Positions 54,596 to 62,620 of a stretch of DNA of 64,000 nucleotides are shown here, piece after piece. The notes below the pieces were generated by a model. It was not told the origin of the DNA. It did not search any database and was given only the letters and a program-made list of their open reading frames with translations. The position numbers and the translations under genes are program-made. The number at the start of each line of letters is the position of its first letter. Position 1 is the stretch's first letter. The stretch is from contig NZ_JASMRZ010000009.1 in assembly GCF_030462475.1 (NCBI RefSeq), positions 1 to 64,000 of the forward strand, written 5' to 3'. This DNA is from Variovorax sp. CAN15. Lineage in GTDB: Bacteria; Pseudomonadota; Gammaproteobacteria; Burkholderiales; Burkholderiaceae_C.

Positions 54596-55036
54596 CTACA
54601 GGCTCTCGAGCCTTTCCGCGACCTCGCCTGCGCCGAGCTCACGCACCGAAGCAAGGCTCTCCAGTTGCGCCGCACGCGGGCGTGCCTTGCCTTGCTCCCA
54701 GTGATAGATCGTCTGCCCGGAGACGCCGACGAGTTTTCCGTACGTCGCGGCTGACAGACCGAGTTTGGCGCGGTGTGCGGCAAGCCGATTAACGCTGAAT
54801 CGGCGCTTGACGCCGGCGTCTACTGCCGTATCTGCTTCTGGCGCAACCGAGCGGCCTGCGGAGCCCTTGACGGCTCTGCGCAAGGCCTTCTCCAAAGCAT
54901 CCACTTGGCGACGCAAGGCTGCGATGGATGCACGGTGCGCAACAGAAGACTTTCTGAGCACTTCGATTTCAGCGCGAACTTCTTTCCGAGCAACGCGTGA
55001 AATTTCAGCTTTGAGGATCGATGCAATATTTGGCAT
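54596..55036 (-). CDS. Coiled-coil HTH transcriptional regulator
   Basis: A 146-aa protein. It begins MPNIASILKAEISRVARKEV, forms a coiled coil to about residue 65 and ends in an XRE-like HTH (LGLSAATYGKLVGVSGQTIY, then HWEQGKARPR). Proteins of this build are common in Burkholderiales genomes. It lies between the orphan gene and the two-component system, on the same strand as both. Confidence 0.75.
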   Translation of the reverse strand: MPNIASILKAEISRVARKEVRAEIEVLRKSSVAHRASIAALRRQVDALEKALRRAVKGSAGRSVAPEADTAVDAGVKRRFSVNRLAAHRAKLGLSAATYGKLVGVSGQTIYHWEQGKARPRAAQLESLASVRELGAGEVAERLESL

Positions 55037-55200
55037 GGCGCAGATTGTGCCCGTCGTCATCCCCATCATCGCGGGCTCTCGGCGTCCTTGAGTTACTTGA
55101 AGTCCTCCTTGGATTGCCAAAGCGAGAGCAGAGTATCCGGGGGGCCTTCAGAAGGCCCTCCGCTCCCATCATTTCATCAAGTAACCCGCTTCGGAGCGCA

Positions 55201-57351
55201 TCAAGCAGCTGCAATGGCTTTTGGAAAACGGATGACCATGGCAACGCCGTCCGTTCGGTTTTCAGCATGAATGCTCGCCTTCATTGCAAGCAGCTGCCAC
55301 TTGGCTACAAACAGTCCTTGGCCCTGATTCGTACTGCTAGCGCGAGACGAGACGCCGAACGAAAAAATCGACTCCAGTCGGTCTTCTTCAATGAGCGGCC
55401 CCTGATTGAACACGTCGATTTGCACATAGTTGTCCACCAGGCCCAGCCGTACTTGAACCAAGGTTCCCGCATATCGAAAAGCGAGCGCATTGTTGAACAG
55501 ATGATCAAGGACGGTCTCCAGCGCAATGTCGTCGACTTCGGCAAAGACACCTTGCGCGACTCCGAAGTACACGTAGTCAGTTCGGGCTTCGTTCAGGTTA
55601 CTCAGGAATTCGTTCAAAAACTTTGCGAGGTCGACCGGCCGCGTCTGCGCCATTCCACTGAGCAGACCCGTCTCGACCGATGTTGCGTTGTACAACCCTT
55701 CGACGGCTCGGCGCATCCGTTCGAGCCTAGACCTCATCTCCGGGTTGTCTTTTGTTTGAGTCAACAACGAATGCAGAGGGGATCGAATTTCGTGTCCAAG
55801 CGCGTCCAGGATGGCTTTGCGCTGCTTCAAGAGTTCTCGCTCAAGCGCGACCTGCATTTGTTGAAGCTGAATGTGGCGATCGCGCGCCGCGCTGCGGGTC
55901 ACATTGCGTCGAACCAGTACATCCAACACTCGGCTCAGGGCAGCCATCTCCCCATGACCGTGCCGCGGAGGCGCCGACCAACCATGCGGTGCTCGATTGA
56001 CGATCAAACCATATGTCACTGCGGTCACCTTCCGCAGCCTCAGCAACGCAAAAAAGCCTAACGCCAGCAAGACCGCCGAAAGGATTAGTGCGACGAAAAA
56101 CCACAGCATCGTGCGCAGCGCGAAGTCGGGCAGCGGCGGTGGACCAGAAGTCAACACGACTTCGTACGTGTTCCTCGACCCCACCAGCTCGATAGGACGT
56201 GAGGCCCGAACGATCTTGGTTTGTCGATCGATCATTCGCGTCAACCAGGCCGCCTGACCCTCTCGATCTCTTGGCGGGGAGGCGCTTCCGTCGACCTGCG
56301 GCAGGTTCGACAGTTGGTCGGAACTCCACCTCAAGACGGATCCTGCGGCCGGGTCATCTCTGATCTCCAACTTTGCTCGCGACGGCACTGACAGCAAGTA
56401 CGCTTGTTCGATGGACATAAGTGCTGTGCCTTGTCGCTCTGGCTCGATGTCGTACCGCTTGATAGACTTGCCTGCCGCCTCGTCCCATTGGTACACGTCA
56501 ACGCCAATGCCCAAGCTTTTGACCCAGGCACTCGGCCACGATGCGGCATCTACGGCTTGACCGTCAATTAGCGCAGCATCGATACGACCGACCAGCGTGA
56601 CGGAATTGCGTCCGTTAGCATCCGATGGGCGCTCGAAAGCTTGCGCATTGATCTGCTTGAGCGAACGATCTACGCGGTTTGCATAGAAGGCGGAGATCTC
56701 GTGCGTACCGTCGTACCGGCTGATGAATGACGGATACCTTTCCAGCGCGAGTTTGGGCGTTTCGTAGGTCAACACGAACGCAGTCTGTCTGGGCCCCGAG
56801 AATTTCAAGGTGACGTAATCAGCCTCGGCGATCGGCGTGCCGCTCACGTGCCTACGGATGGACGGTGTCGGAAATCTGATTGCAAAGTAAAGGTAGCGCC
56901 CGCTCGTATCGCCTGGAACCACCGCAAAGCACGCTTCCAAAACAGGAGCCCCTGGCCCTGCGGTGGCCACATTGCGGAAGGTCACCACGCAAGGGCGTGG
57001 CCAGTCAAAAATGACTTTCTCCACATCGAACTGCTTCGCATTACCCCGATTGAGGAAGTACGAATAAAACGAGCGCTTGAGCGACACAAAGCCCAGCGTG
57101 CGCTGAATTCGCGAAAACTCATCTGGGTTTTCCAACAGCGACGAACCATCCTTATCGCGGGTGGCCAGCGCAAAATCGGCCAGTTGGGCGTCCAGCGCCG
57201 CCTTCTTGGCTTGTTGGTCGGACTCTCTAGAAGAGGACACGACGTCATAGATCGCGTAACCGATGACACCAATCAAAGCGACGGCGCCGACGGCTGCCGC
57301 GATCGTGAAAGCGCTGCGCGACGCCCAGCGTTTGAACTGCCTAACTACCAT
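55201..57351 (-). CDS. Membrane sensor histidine kinase with large extracytoplasmic domain
   Basis: A protein of about 716 aa. Helix 1 spans about 13-35. An extracytoplasmic region of about 380 residues with no recognised family follows, then helix 2 near 425 (TMLWFFVALILSAVLLALGF). The dimerisation box is ALGHEIRSPLHSLL (phospho-His), and the ATPase domain has HLFNNALAF, VFNQGPLIEED and NQGQGLFVAK. The start at 57351 overlaps the response-regulator gene by 11 bases. It presumably phosphorylates that regulator; the signal is unknown. Confidence 0.85.
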   Translation of the reverse strand: MVVRQFKRWASRSAFTIAAAVGAVALIGVIGYAIYDVVSSSRESDQQAKKAALDAQLADFALATRDKDGSSLLENPDEFSRIQRTLGFVSLKRSFYSYFLNRGNAKQFDVEKVIFDWPRPCVVTFRNVATAGPGAPVLEACFAVVPGDTSGRYLYFAIRFPTPSIRRHVSGTPIAEADYVTLKFSGPRQTAFVLTYETPKLALERYPSFISRYDGTHEISAFYANRVDRSLKQINAQAFERPSDANGRNSVTLVGRIDAALIDGQAVDAASWPSAWVKSLGIGVDVYQWDEAAGKSIKRYDIEPERQGTALMSIEQAYLLSVPSRAKLEIRDDPAAGSVLRWSSDQLSNLPQVDGSASPPRDREGQAAWLTRMIDRQTKIVRASRPIELVGSRNTYEVVLTSGPPPLPDFALRTMLWFFVALILSAVLLALGFFALLRLRKVTAVTYGLIVNRAPHGWSAPPRHGHGEMAALSRVLDVLVRRNVTRSAARDRHIQLQQMQVALERELLKQRKAILDALGHEIRSPLHSLLTQTKDNPEMRSRLERMRRAVEGLYNATSVETGLLSGMAQTRPVDLAKFLNEFLSNLNEARTDYVYFGVAQGVFAEVDDIALETVLDHLFNNALAFRYAGTLVQVRLGLVDNYVQIDVFNQGPLIEEDRLESIFSFGVSSRASSTNQGQGLFVAKWQLLAMKASIHAENRTDGVAMVIRFPKAIAAA

Positions 57352-58042
57352 GGCTCCAGAAGTAGCCCTTGCCCGGCGCGGTTTCGATGTGATTGAAGCT
57401 CGGATCAACGTCACTGAACTTGCGACGTATCTGCGACATGTGGACCGCCAGAGATTTGTTGTCCCCTGTTTTCATTGCCTGCGCCAGATCGGAGTGAGGC
57501 ACAACGCTGCCAGCTCGACCGGCCAGTTGATTGACGATCTTTAATTCCGTGAGGGTCAAACTGACCCGCTTGTCTTTCCACCGCAGCTGGGGCGAGCGGT
57601 TCGGATCTGGCGTCAACCCCGGGGGCAACCCACCCGGCGCACGGGCCAAGGCCGCAAGGTTATTGCTTGCGAAACTCAAGGCTTGGGACACGCGATGCTG
57701 GAACTTCAGTTCATCGACGGGCTTTGGGATGAAATCGTAGGCTCTCAATGTGAACGCAACTGGCCCTAGGTTCTCCTCTGGCATGCCGGTGACGATGATG
57801 GTCGGGCAATCCCGCCCATGATCGGCAAGGATAGAAAGGCCTTTGTGGTGTTCTTGCGCTTGGCTGCCCAGCTCGATATCGACGACGAGAAGGTCGAAGC
57901 GCTCAGCCTTGATCGCTGCCACCGCGCTGTCGTAGTTGAACAATTGGATCACCTCCACCGCTGTGTTGGGGACGGTCTCAAGCAATTTCCTAAGGTCGTT
58001 GCTGGTGGGCAAGTCGTCCTCAACGAGTGCGATGCGATGCAT
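57341..58042 (-). CDS. OmpR-type response regulator
   Basis: A 233-aa two-domain protein. The receiver has Asp9/Asp10, phospho-acceptor Asp55 (LLVVDIELG), Thr85 (IIVTGMP) and Lys107 (IPKPVD). The DNA-binding winged helix includes VSLTLTELKIVNQLAGRAG and IETAPGKGYFW. It is divergent from the CBASS operon: 258 bases separate its start from the first small gene. That makes CBASS expression the closest candidate target. Confidence 0.9.
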   Translation of the reverse strand: MHRIALVEDDLPTSNDLRKLLETVPNTAVEVIQLFNYDSAVAAIKAERFDLLVVDIELGSQAQEHHKGLSILADHGRDCPTIIVTGMPEENLGPVAFTLRAYDFIPKPVDELKFQHRVSQALSFASNNLAALARAPGGLPPGLTPDPNRSPQLRWKDKRVSLTLTELKIVNQLAGRAGSVVPHSDLAQAMKTGDNKSLAVHMSQIRRKFSDVDPSFNHIETAPGKGYFWSHGS

Positions 58043-58300
58043 ATCTGGGTCTCCACAACTGGGACTGCGAGCTTCTCACAGGAAGCGGCACGTAAACACT
58101 CGGGCAAATTCAGCTTCTCTTGCCCTTATTAAGAAATGCTTGCCTGCGGTGCGCGAACGCTGTCAGCGCTACTCGTGAAGTTGAAGCTCGTCTTAACCCC
58201 TTTTTGCCTGCTAAAGATCACACTGAGGGCAACCCGCAAGGCTCTGGAAAAATCCGAGTCGCACGGCGGGGATCTTCAACCGCAACCAGGAGCGCCTCAA

Positions 58301-58465
58301 ATGGCAAAAACCCTCAAGCCCGGTACGCCGGCACCCACGTCCGGTCAGTACCGCAACGGCACGACTAAAACCGAGATCACGGGCGTCAAAGGCAAGCCTC
58401 TCCCTCCGACGCCGCGTCCCAGCCAGGGCTACACGCTCGTGGATCCGACCAAGCACAAACGCTGA
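58301..58465 (+). CDS. 54-aa YjzC-like small protein leading the CBASS operon
   Basis: A short, glycine/proline/threonine-rich protein: MAKTLKPGTPAPTSGQYRNG, later GKPLPPTPRPSQGY and a basic KHKR end. AGGAG lies nine bases before the ATG. The opening pattern resembles YjzC-type proteins of unknown function. It is separated from the CD-NTase gene by a hairpin. It could be a regulator, inhibitor or phage-sensing factor, or merely a passenger. Confidence 0.65.
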   Translation: MAKTLKPGTPAPTSGQYRNGTTKTEITGVKGKPLPPTPRPSQGYTLVDPTKHKR

Positions 58466-58475
58466 AAGAGGCAAA

Positions 58476-58495
58476 CCGCACAGGTCACTGTGCGG
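58476..58495 (+). other. Hairpin between the small gene and the CD-NTase gene
   Basis: CCGCACAG and CTGTGCGG pair perfectly around GTCA. No T-run follows (an A-run does), so on the plus strand it is more likely an attenuator, an RNA-processing site or a translational control element than a full terminator. Confidence 0.6.
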
Positions 58496-58537
58496 CTCCT
58501 TCAAAAAAACAGAAAACAACATCAGGAGTCAAGCACC

Positions 58538-59851
58538 TTGAACCGAGATCTCACACTTCCACCCGCACGCCTTGCGCGCTCGACCCGCACAGCAGTCCAA
58601 GCCTTCCGGCTGGTCGACCTCGTGGCGCAGGCCCACGAGCCCACCGACACCCAGCTCAATGCCCTGTCCTCGGCGTACTTCGCAACGAGCGAATTTCTGC
58701 TCGAACAGCCCGAGTTCGCCAACGACTTGGTCGAAATTCATGCGCACGGTTCGCGACAACTCGGCACCATCGTGCGCCCTCGTGACGGCAGCCGTGAGGG
58801 ATTCGATATCGACCTCATCACCCGGCTGCACCCTTCGGCACTGGGCACCTACGGCGGTCCAGCGGGGCCGGCGCTGTTGCTGAGTCGCCTGGAAGCGGCG
58901 TTGCGCAAGTACGCCAGCGCCCACGGGCTGTCGGTTCAGCGTCACGACCGGTGCGTCACGCTGGAGTATGCCGGCGGCATGTGCGCGGACATCGCTCCCG
59001 TGATCGACGATCCGTCAGTGCTTGGCGCCTACGGTGCAAGCCATGCGTTGATCCCTGACCGTGAGCTTCATCGCATGGAGTCCACCAATCCCCGCGGCTA
59101 TGCAAAATACTTCAATGAAGTGGGCGACATTTCACCGAGGTTTCTGACCGGCTGGACCATCGCGATGGACTCGCTGAGCGAAGCATCGATCGCGCCGCTC
59201 TCCAATCCGCAGGAGGTTTTCGCAAAGATCCTGTGCCGGTTGGTCCAACTGGTCAAACTGCACCGCAACGCGAAGTTCGCCCCAGCCGCTAAAGGCGCTG
59301 ATGTCGCACCGACGTCGATCTTTCTGACCACGCTGGTGGCAGAGGCGTACCGTGTCGAAGCACCCCTGCCTCATGCGAGTCCCTTGGAGCTCTTGCTGGA
59401 TATCGTGGAGCGCATGCCCCTGCATTTCCAGCGCATCCCGCGCAGCGGCGGTCAAGAAGAATGGTATCTCGCCGACCCTGCCGTCCCGCGGGGCAACCTT
59501 GCCGAGGGCATGAATTCGCTGGGTCACCAGAAGGCATTCTTCGCATGGCATGAGCTGCTCATAACAGACATCGGCCGCATTCTGAACGCCATCGATGGAA
59601 ATCACGGCATGGACGCGCTACTCAAGGCCGTAAAGAATGCCTTCGGCGACCGGGGCAGCGCAGCGGTCGCCACTGCGCAGCTGGCGCAGCAGCAGACCCT
59701 GCGCGCAGCCGGGAAAACGGCCGTGTTCACGACCGCGGCTGGAAGCACAATGTCTGCGGCGTCCACCGTCACGGCGGCGTCTGCTTCTTCGGTGTCAGCA
59801 CCCACTGCCCGCACGCTCAGTTCGCGCGCTCATACGTTTTTCGGACGCTGA
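58538..59851 (+). CDS. CBASS CD-NTase (cyclic oligonucleotide synthase)
   Basis: A 437-aa nucleotidyltransferase from a TTG start (AGGAG nine bases upstream; an upstream GTG lacks a site and lies in the hairpin). The polymerase-beta active site is complete: Gly71-Ser72 (HAHGSRQLGT), Asp90/Asp92 (GFDIDLIT) and Asp151 (CADIAPVID). It would make a cyclic di- or trinucleotide after phage sensing. The protein ends FFGR, a tail of the sort the downstream E2 would conjugate. The stop is fused to the E2 start (TGATG). Clade and product cannot be set from sequence alone. Confidence 0.88.
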   Translation: MNRDLTLPPARLARSTRTAVQAFRLVDLVAQAHEPTDTQLNALSSAYFATSEFLLEQPEFANDLVEIHAHGSRQLGTIVRPRDGSREGFDIDLITRLHPSALGTYGGPAGPALLLSRLEAALRKYASAHGLSVQRHDRCVTLEYAGGMCADIAPVIDDPSVLGAYGASHALIPDRELHRMESTNPRGYAKYFNEVGDISPRFLTGWTIAMDSLSEASIAPLSNPQEVFAKILCRLVQLVKLHRNAKFAPAAKGADVAPTSIFLTTLVAEAYRVEAPLPHASPLELLLDIVERMPLHFQRIPRSGGQEEWYLADPAVPRGNLAEGMNSLGHQKAFFAWHELLITDIGRILNAIDGNHGMDALLKAVKNAFGDRGSAAVATAQLAQQQTLRAAGKTAVFTTAAGSTMSAASTVTAASASSVSAPTARTLSSRAHTFFGR

Positions 59852-60339
59852 TGCCTGCACCAACACGTCCTCCGACCCTGGCGCAACGCCATGCCGAACT
59901 CGCAGCCTTGCGCCTGGACGGCGCCAAGCTGCGTTTCGTGGGAAACGCAGAGCTGCGCTTCACCTTCACGATTGCTCCAAGCGAGTTCGGTCGATTCTAT
60001 GAATGCGAATTGCGCATCCCGCGCGATGCATCCTCGCCTGAAATGCGGGTTCTGCAGCCGGACTTGGTCGCGCTGGCCAAGGGCCAGTCGTTGCCGCACG
60101 TGTATTCGAGCGAGCCGAACGCCGTTAAGTTGTGCCTTTGGCGGCCCAAGCAGCGCGAGTGGATGTCGCAAATGACGCTGAAAGACACCTACATCCCTTG
60201 GACCGCCGAGTGGCTTGCCTATTTTGAGCTTTGGCTAGCGACCGGCACATGGGAGGGTGGTGGCGAGCACCCAACATCACCCAAAAAGACCGCGGCCGCT
60301 GCGCGAACTTTGGCTAAGAAAAAATTCCGGAAAGCTTAA
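59851..60339 (+). CDS. CBASS E2-like ubiquitin-conjugating enzyme (short type II, Cap2-E2 only)
   Basis: A 162-aa stand-alone E2 domain. The family core is visible: AVKLCLWRPKQREW with candidate catalytic Cys95, then YIPWTAEWLAYFELWLATG (113-131) and GTWEGGGEHP. No E1 or JAB domain is present, which places the operon in the short type II (E2-CBASS) group. In that group an E2 forms a thioester with the CD-NTase C-terminus and primes it. Confidence 0.87.
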   Translation: MPAPTRPPTLAQRHAELAALRLDGAKLRFVGNAELRFTFTIAPSEFGRFYECELRIPRDASSPEMRVLQPDLVALAKGQSLPHVYSSEPNAVKLCLWRPKQREWMSQMTLKDTYIPWTAEWLAYFELWLATGTWEGGGEHPTSPKKTAAAARTLAKKKFRKA

Positions 60340-60342
60340 AGA

Positions 60343-61107
60343 ATGTCCAAATCTGACCCCGTTCGCTCCAACTACTACAGCAACGTCGAACGCGCTGAAA
60401 AAGCAAGTGACCTGCTCTTTCTGCTGAGTGCCCTCCTCTCATTTGCAGTGCTGTTCGTCGACAAGACTACGCCTCGCCTCTATCAAGGCATGAACGTCGT
60501 TTTCACGGCATGCGTTCTTGCTTCATTCATCTGTGGGTTGGCCTTGCGGCTGTACCTGATTCCTCGCGCAGAGCAAGCGCGGCGGGGCGATTTCTTCAGT
60601 ACCGCATTTGATGTCGGACTGACCGTCGAACGCACGGACGGCTACTACAACAACGCCTTCGTCGAGCCTTTCAAACGTACGGCTGCTCAGCTCTTTGAAA
60701 ACACGCTGTTTACCAAGGCGATCACTGGAAAAATGGCTGTGCGCGAAAGGATAAAGGTGGCGATGTATTTTGGCGCATGGCTGGTCTGCCTCCTGTGGCG
60801 CGATGTCGAAATCGGCATCGTCGTAGCTGCCTGCCAAGCAGTGTTCAGCGAGCAAATGCTTTCAAAGCTGTTGCGGCTCGAGTGGCTGCGCATTCAATCG
60901 GAGCGCGTCTACGACAAGATGCAGCAACTTTTCCAGTCGACCGCGACCAAGACCGGCTTCATGGCCATCACCCTGGATGCGTTGCTCATATACGAAACGG
61001 CGAAAGCAAATGCTTCGATCACTTTTCCTTCTAAGCTCTTCGACAAGATGAACCCCAGTCTTACTGAGCAGTGGACCCGCACCCAGGCGACATTCGGTAT
61101 TCCCTGA
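60343..61107 (+). CDS. S-4TM family putative pore-forming CBASS effector
   Basis: A 254-aa membrane protein with four predicted helices: about 22-39, 49-73, 138-152 and 155-170. Between pairs lies the family segment FVEPFKRTAAQLFENTLFTK (106-125). S-4TM proteins are found as CBASS effectors and are expected to breach the inner membrane when the cyclic nucleotide binds. It begins three bases after the E2 stop and is the last gene of the operon. Confidence 0.82.
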   Translation: MSKSDPVRSNYYSNVERAEKASDLLFLLSALLSFAVLFVDKTTPRLYQGMNVVFTACVLASFICGLALRLYLIPRAEQARRGDFFSTAFDVGLTVERTDGYYNNAFVEPFKRTAAQLFENTLFTKAITGKMAVRERIKVAMYFGAWLVCLLWRDVEIGIVVAACQAVFSEQMLSKLLRLEWLRIQSERVYDKMQQLFQSTATKTGFMAITLDALLIYETAKANASITFPSKLFDKMNPSLTEQWTRTQATFGIP

Positions 61108-61657
61108 CTGCGAACGTGGTCGCACACAGGCCTCTTGAGTAGCTTGAGTGGTGGAGGTGAATTTAGGCAAGTTCGCGATCCAAACGGGAAGCGAGCTCAG
61201 TGCCCCGAGGTGGGCATGAGACCTACCAGGAAAAAATTTCGGTTGTGTCTTGTCCACCACCGTCGCCCTCAAACAATTTGGGCGATTGTGTGAATCCTTT
61301 GCCCGCGCCTGCAAAGCAGGTTGCATGAAACTTGCCCGCGTTGACGCTTCCGCCGCCGCAGAAGATTGCCAGACCGACGCTTTGAATTTCCGCGCTCGAT
61401 TGATCCTAATTTCCATCGAGAGCTGACCTGCCGCAATGTCTTTCGGCCGTTGTTCATCAGGCAGATTGCGTGCTGCATGCAGCTCAAGGTCTCATGGAAA
61501 ACTGGGGCACTTCGAAGTGGAAATCAACGGCCGATCTCGCAGTAACCAGCAAGAGCGCGTCCAAGGACGCGCTCCAGCAAAGACCAACGGCTGCTGATAA
61601 GGCGCGCATCCATTCGAGTCCATGACCTCGCCCCGTCAGTTGCATCGACATCAGCAC
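61108..61657. other. 550-base gap after the CBASS operon
   Basis: Apart from a 43-codon frame (61494-61625) and a perfect 9-bp hairpin GAGCGCGTC/GACGCGCTC (61553-61574) nothing stands out. Base composition is mixed and there is no recognisable gene, tRNA or repeat array. Confidence 0.6.
61494..61625 (+). CDS. Possible 43-aa protein
   Basis: The frame MENWGTSKWKSTADLAVTSK continues to a TGA at 61623. It is rich in Ser, Lys and Ala, with AAGG five bases before the ATG. No family recognised; the internal hairpin could equally mean that the stretch is an RNA. Confidence 0.3.
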   Translation: MENWGTSKWKSTADLAVTSKSASKDALQQRPTAADKARIHSSP

Positions 61658-62200
61658 CTATGAAGTGCTGGCGGGCGGGCTCGGAGGTTCTCGGATTTCC
61701 CTTTCAAGCGACATGAGCAGCGACACGAGCCTCATTTCCACATGCCGCGTGAGATCGAGAAACGAATGGAAGTTTGCAAGTAGCAGCTTGGTGTCAAACA
61801 CCACCAGATAGCGCACGGATTCAGAAAAGTTATCTGGAACGCCTTCCAGAGAGAAACGATGCGCCCAGTCGGAGTGCGCCACAACCTGGTCGCGAAGCAG
61901 AATGGCTTGATCGTGCTCCGCCTGATGCGCAGGGTAGCCATCGAAGAGCTGCAGCTCGCTGGGCTTGAGGTACCGATCGGCTATCCCGTCAGATCTTGAC
62001 GTATTGAAAGGCCGAGCGTAGCTGACGATAGCAGCCATTCCCAAGGCGCTATCTAGCTCATCAGCGTGACTCGTCGCGAGCCTAGCTGGGCTAGAACGCA
62101 GCCCTTTGAAGATCTCGGCAAACTTCTGAGCTTGTTGGATATCGTGGATCGCCACGTGCACACGATTCGCCAAGCGCCGCAGCGAGCTATTGTCTTTCAT
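61658..62200 (-). CDS. Hypothetical protein with HEPN-like Rx5H motif
   Basis: A 180-aa, mostly helical protein. Residues 103-109 read RDQVVAH (AILLRDQVVAHSDWAH), like the catalytic R-x(4-6)-H of HEPN RNases and of many defence-associated helical proteins. The rest is not recognised. It is divergent from the small gene at 62249. A role as a toxin or RNase is a suggestion from one motif only. Confidence 0.6.
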   Translation of the reverse strand: MKDNSSLRRLANRVHVAIHDIQQAQKFAEIFKGLRSSPARLATSHADELDSALGMAAIVSYARPFNTSRSDGIADRYLKPSELQLFDGYPAHQAEHDQAILLRDQVVAHSDWAHRFSLEGVPDNFSESVRYLVVFDTKLLLANFHSFLDLTRHVEMRLVSLLMSLEREIREPPSPPASTS

Positions 62201-62248
62201 GGTCAGATTTTGCAGTGGGTCGTTGCGAAAAGGGTGTTGCGTCTGACA

Positions 62249-62551
62249 ATGATTGCAAAGGCCCCACTTGTTAGCTACCGTATGTGCCCCGGCACCTTCC
62301 AGTGTCCGGTGGCATCAAGGAGATCCCTCTTCACCATTCAGAAACCATTGCCACCACCCAAGGGCTACGAGAGTTGGCTCCACTACGCAGTCGAGAACTT
62401 TGATACCCGCCAGCCATGGCTCGAAAGCATGTACGAGACATGGGTGGATGAAACCGCAGTCGAACTCGACCGCGACAAGATTCGCGAGTCCCTGCGTATG
62501 GAGTTCATGGCCCTGAAAAAAGCCATGAAAGCCATGGGATCGAACTCATAA
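62249..62551 (+). CDS. Small hypothetical protein
   Basis: About 100 aa. The C-terminal two thirds (YESWLHYAVENFDTRQPWLE, then DKIRESLRMEFMALKKAM) look like a genuine acidic, helical protein. The start is uncertain: the ATG at 62249 is used, but AAGGAG at 62309 could serve a later non-standard start. No family recognised. Confidence 0.5.
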   Translation: MIAKAPLVSYRMCPGTFQCPVASRRSLFTIQKPLPPPKGYESWLHYAVENFDTRQPWLESMYETWVDETAVELDRDKIRESLRMEFMALKKAMKAMGSNS

Positions 62552-62620
62552 CCTCTTCCCCACCCACGAACACTTTCGTGCGGGTTGGCATGGGTTGATT
62601 GTCGCGCGTCAGCGAGTCGC

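Noticed and set aside
55021-56061. A 346-codon plus-strand frame opposite the histidine kinase
   Set aside because: The minus strand carries the kinase H-box and ATPase motifs; the plus frame is its shadow.
58490-58537. An upstream GTG start for the CD-NTase at 58490
   Set aside because: It lies within the hairpin and has no ribosome site; the TTG at 58538 has AGGAG at the right distance.
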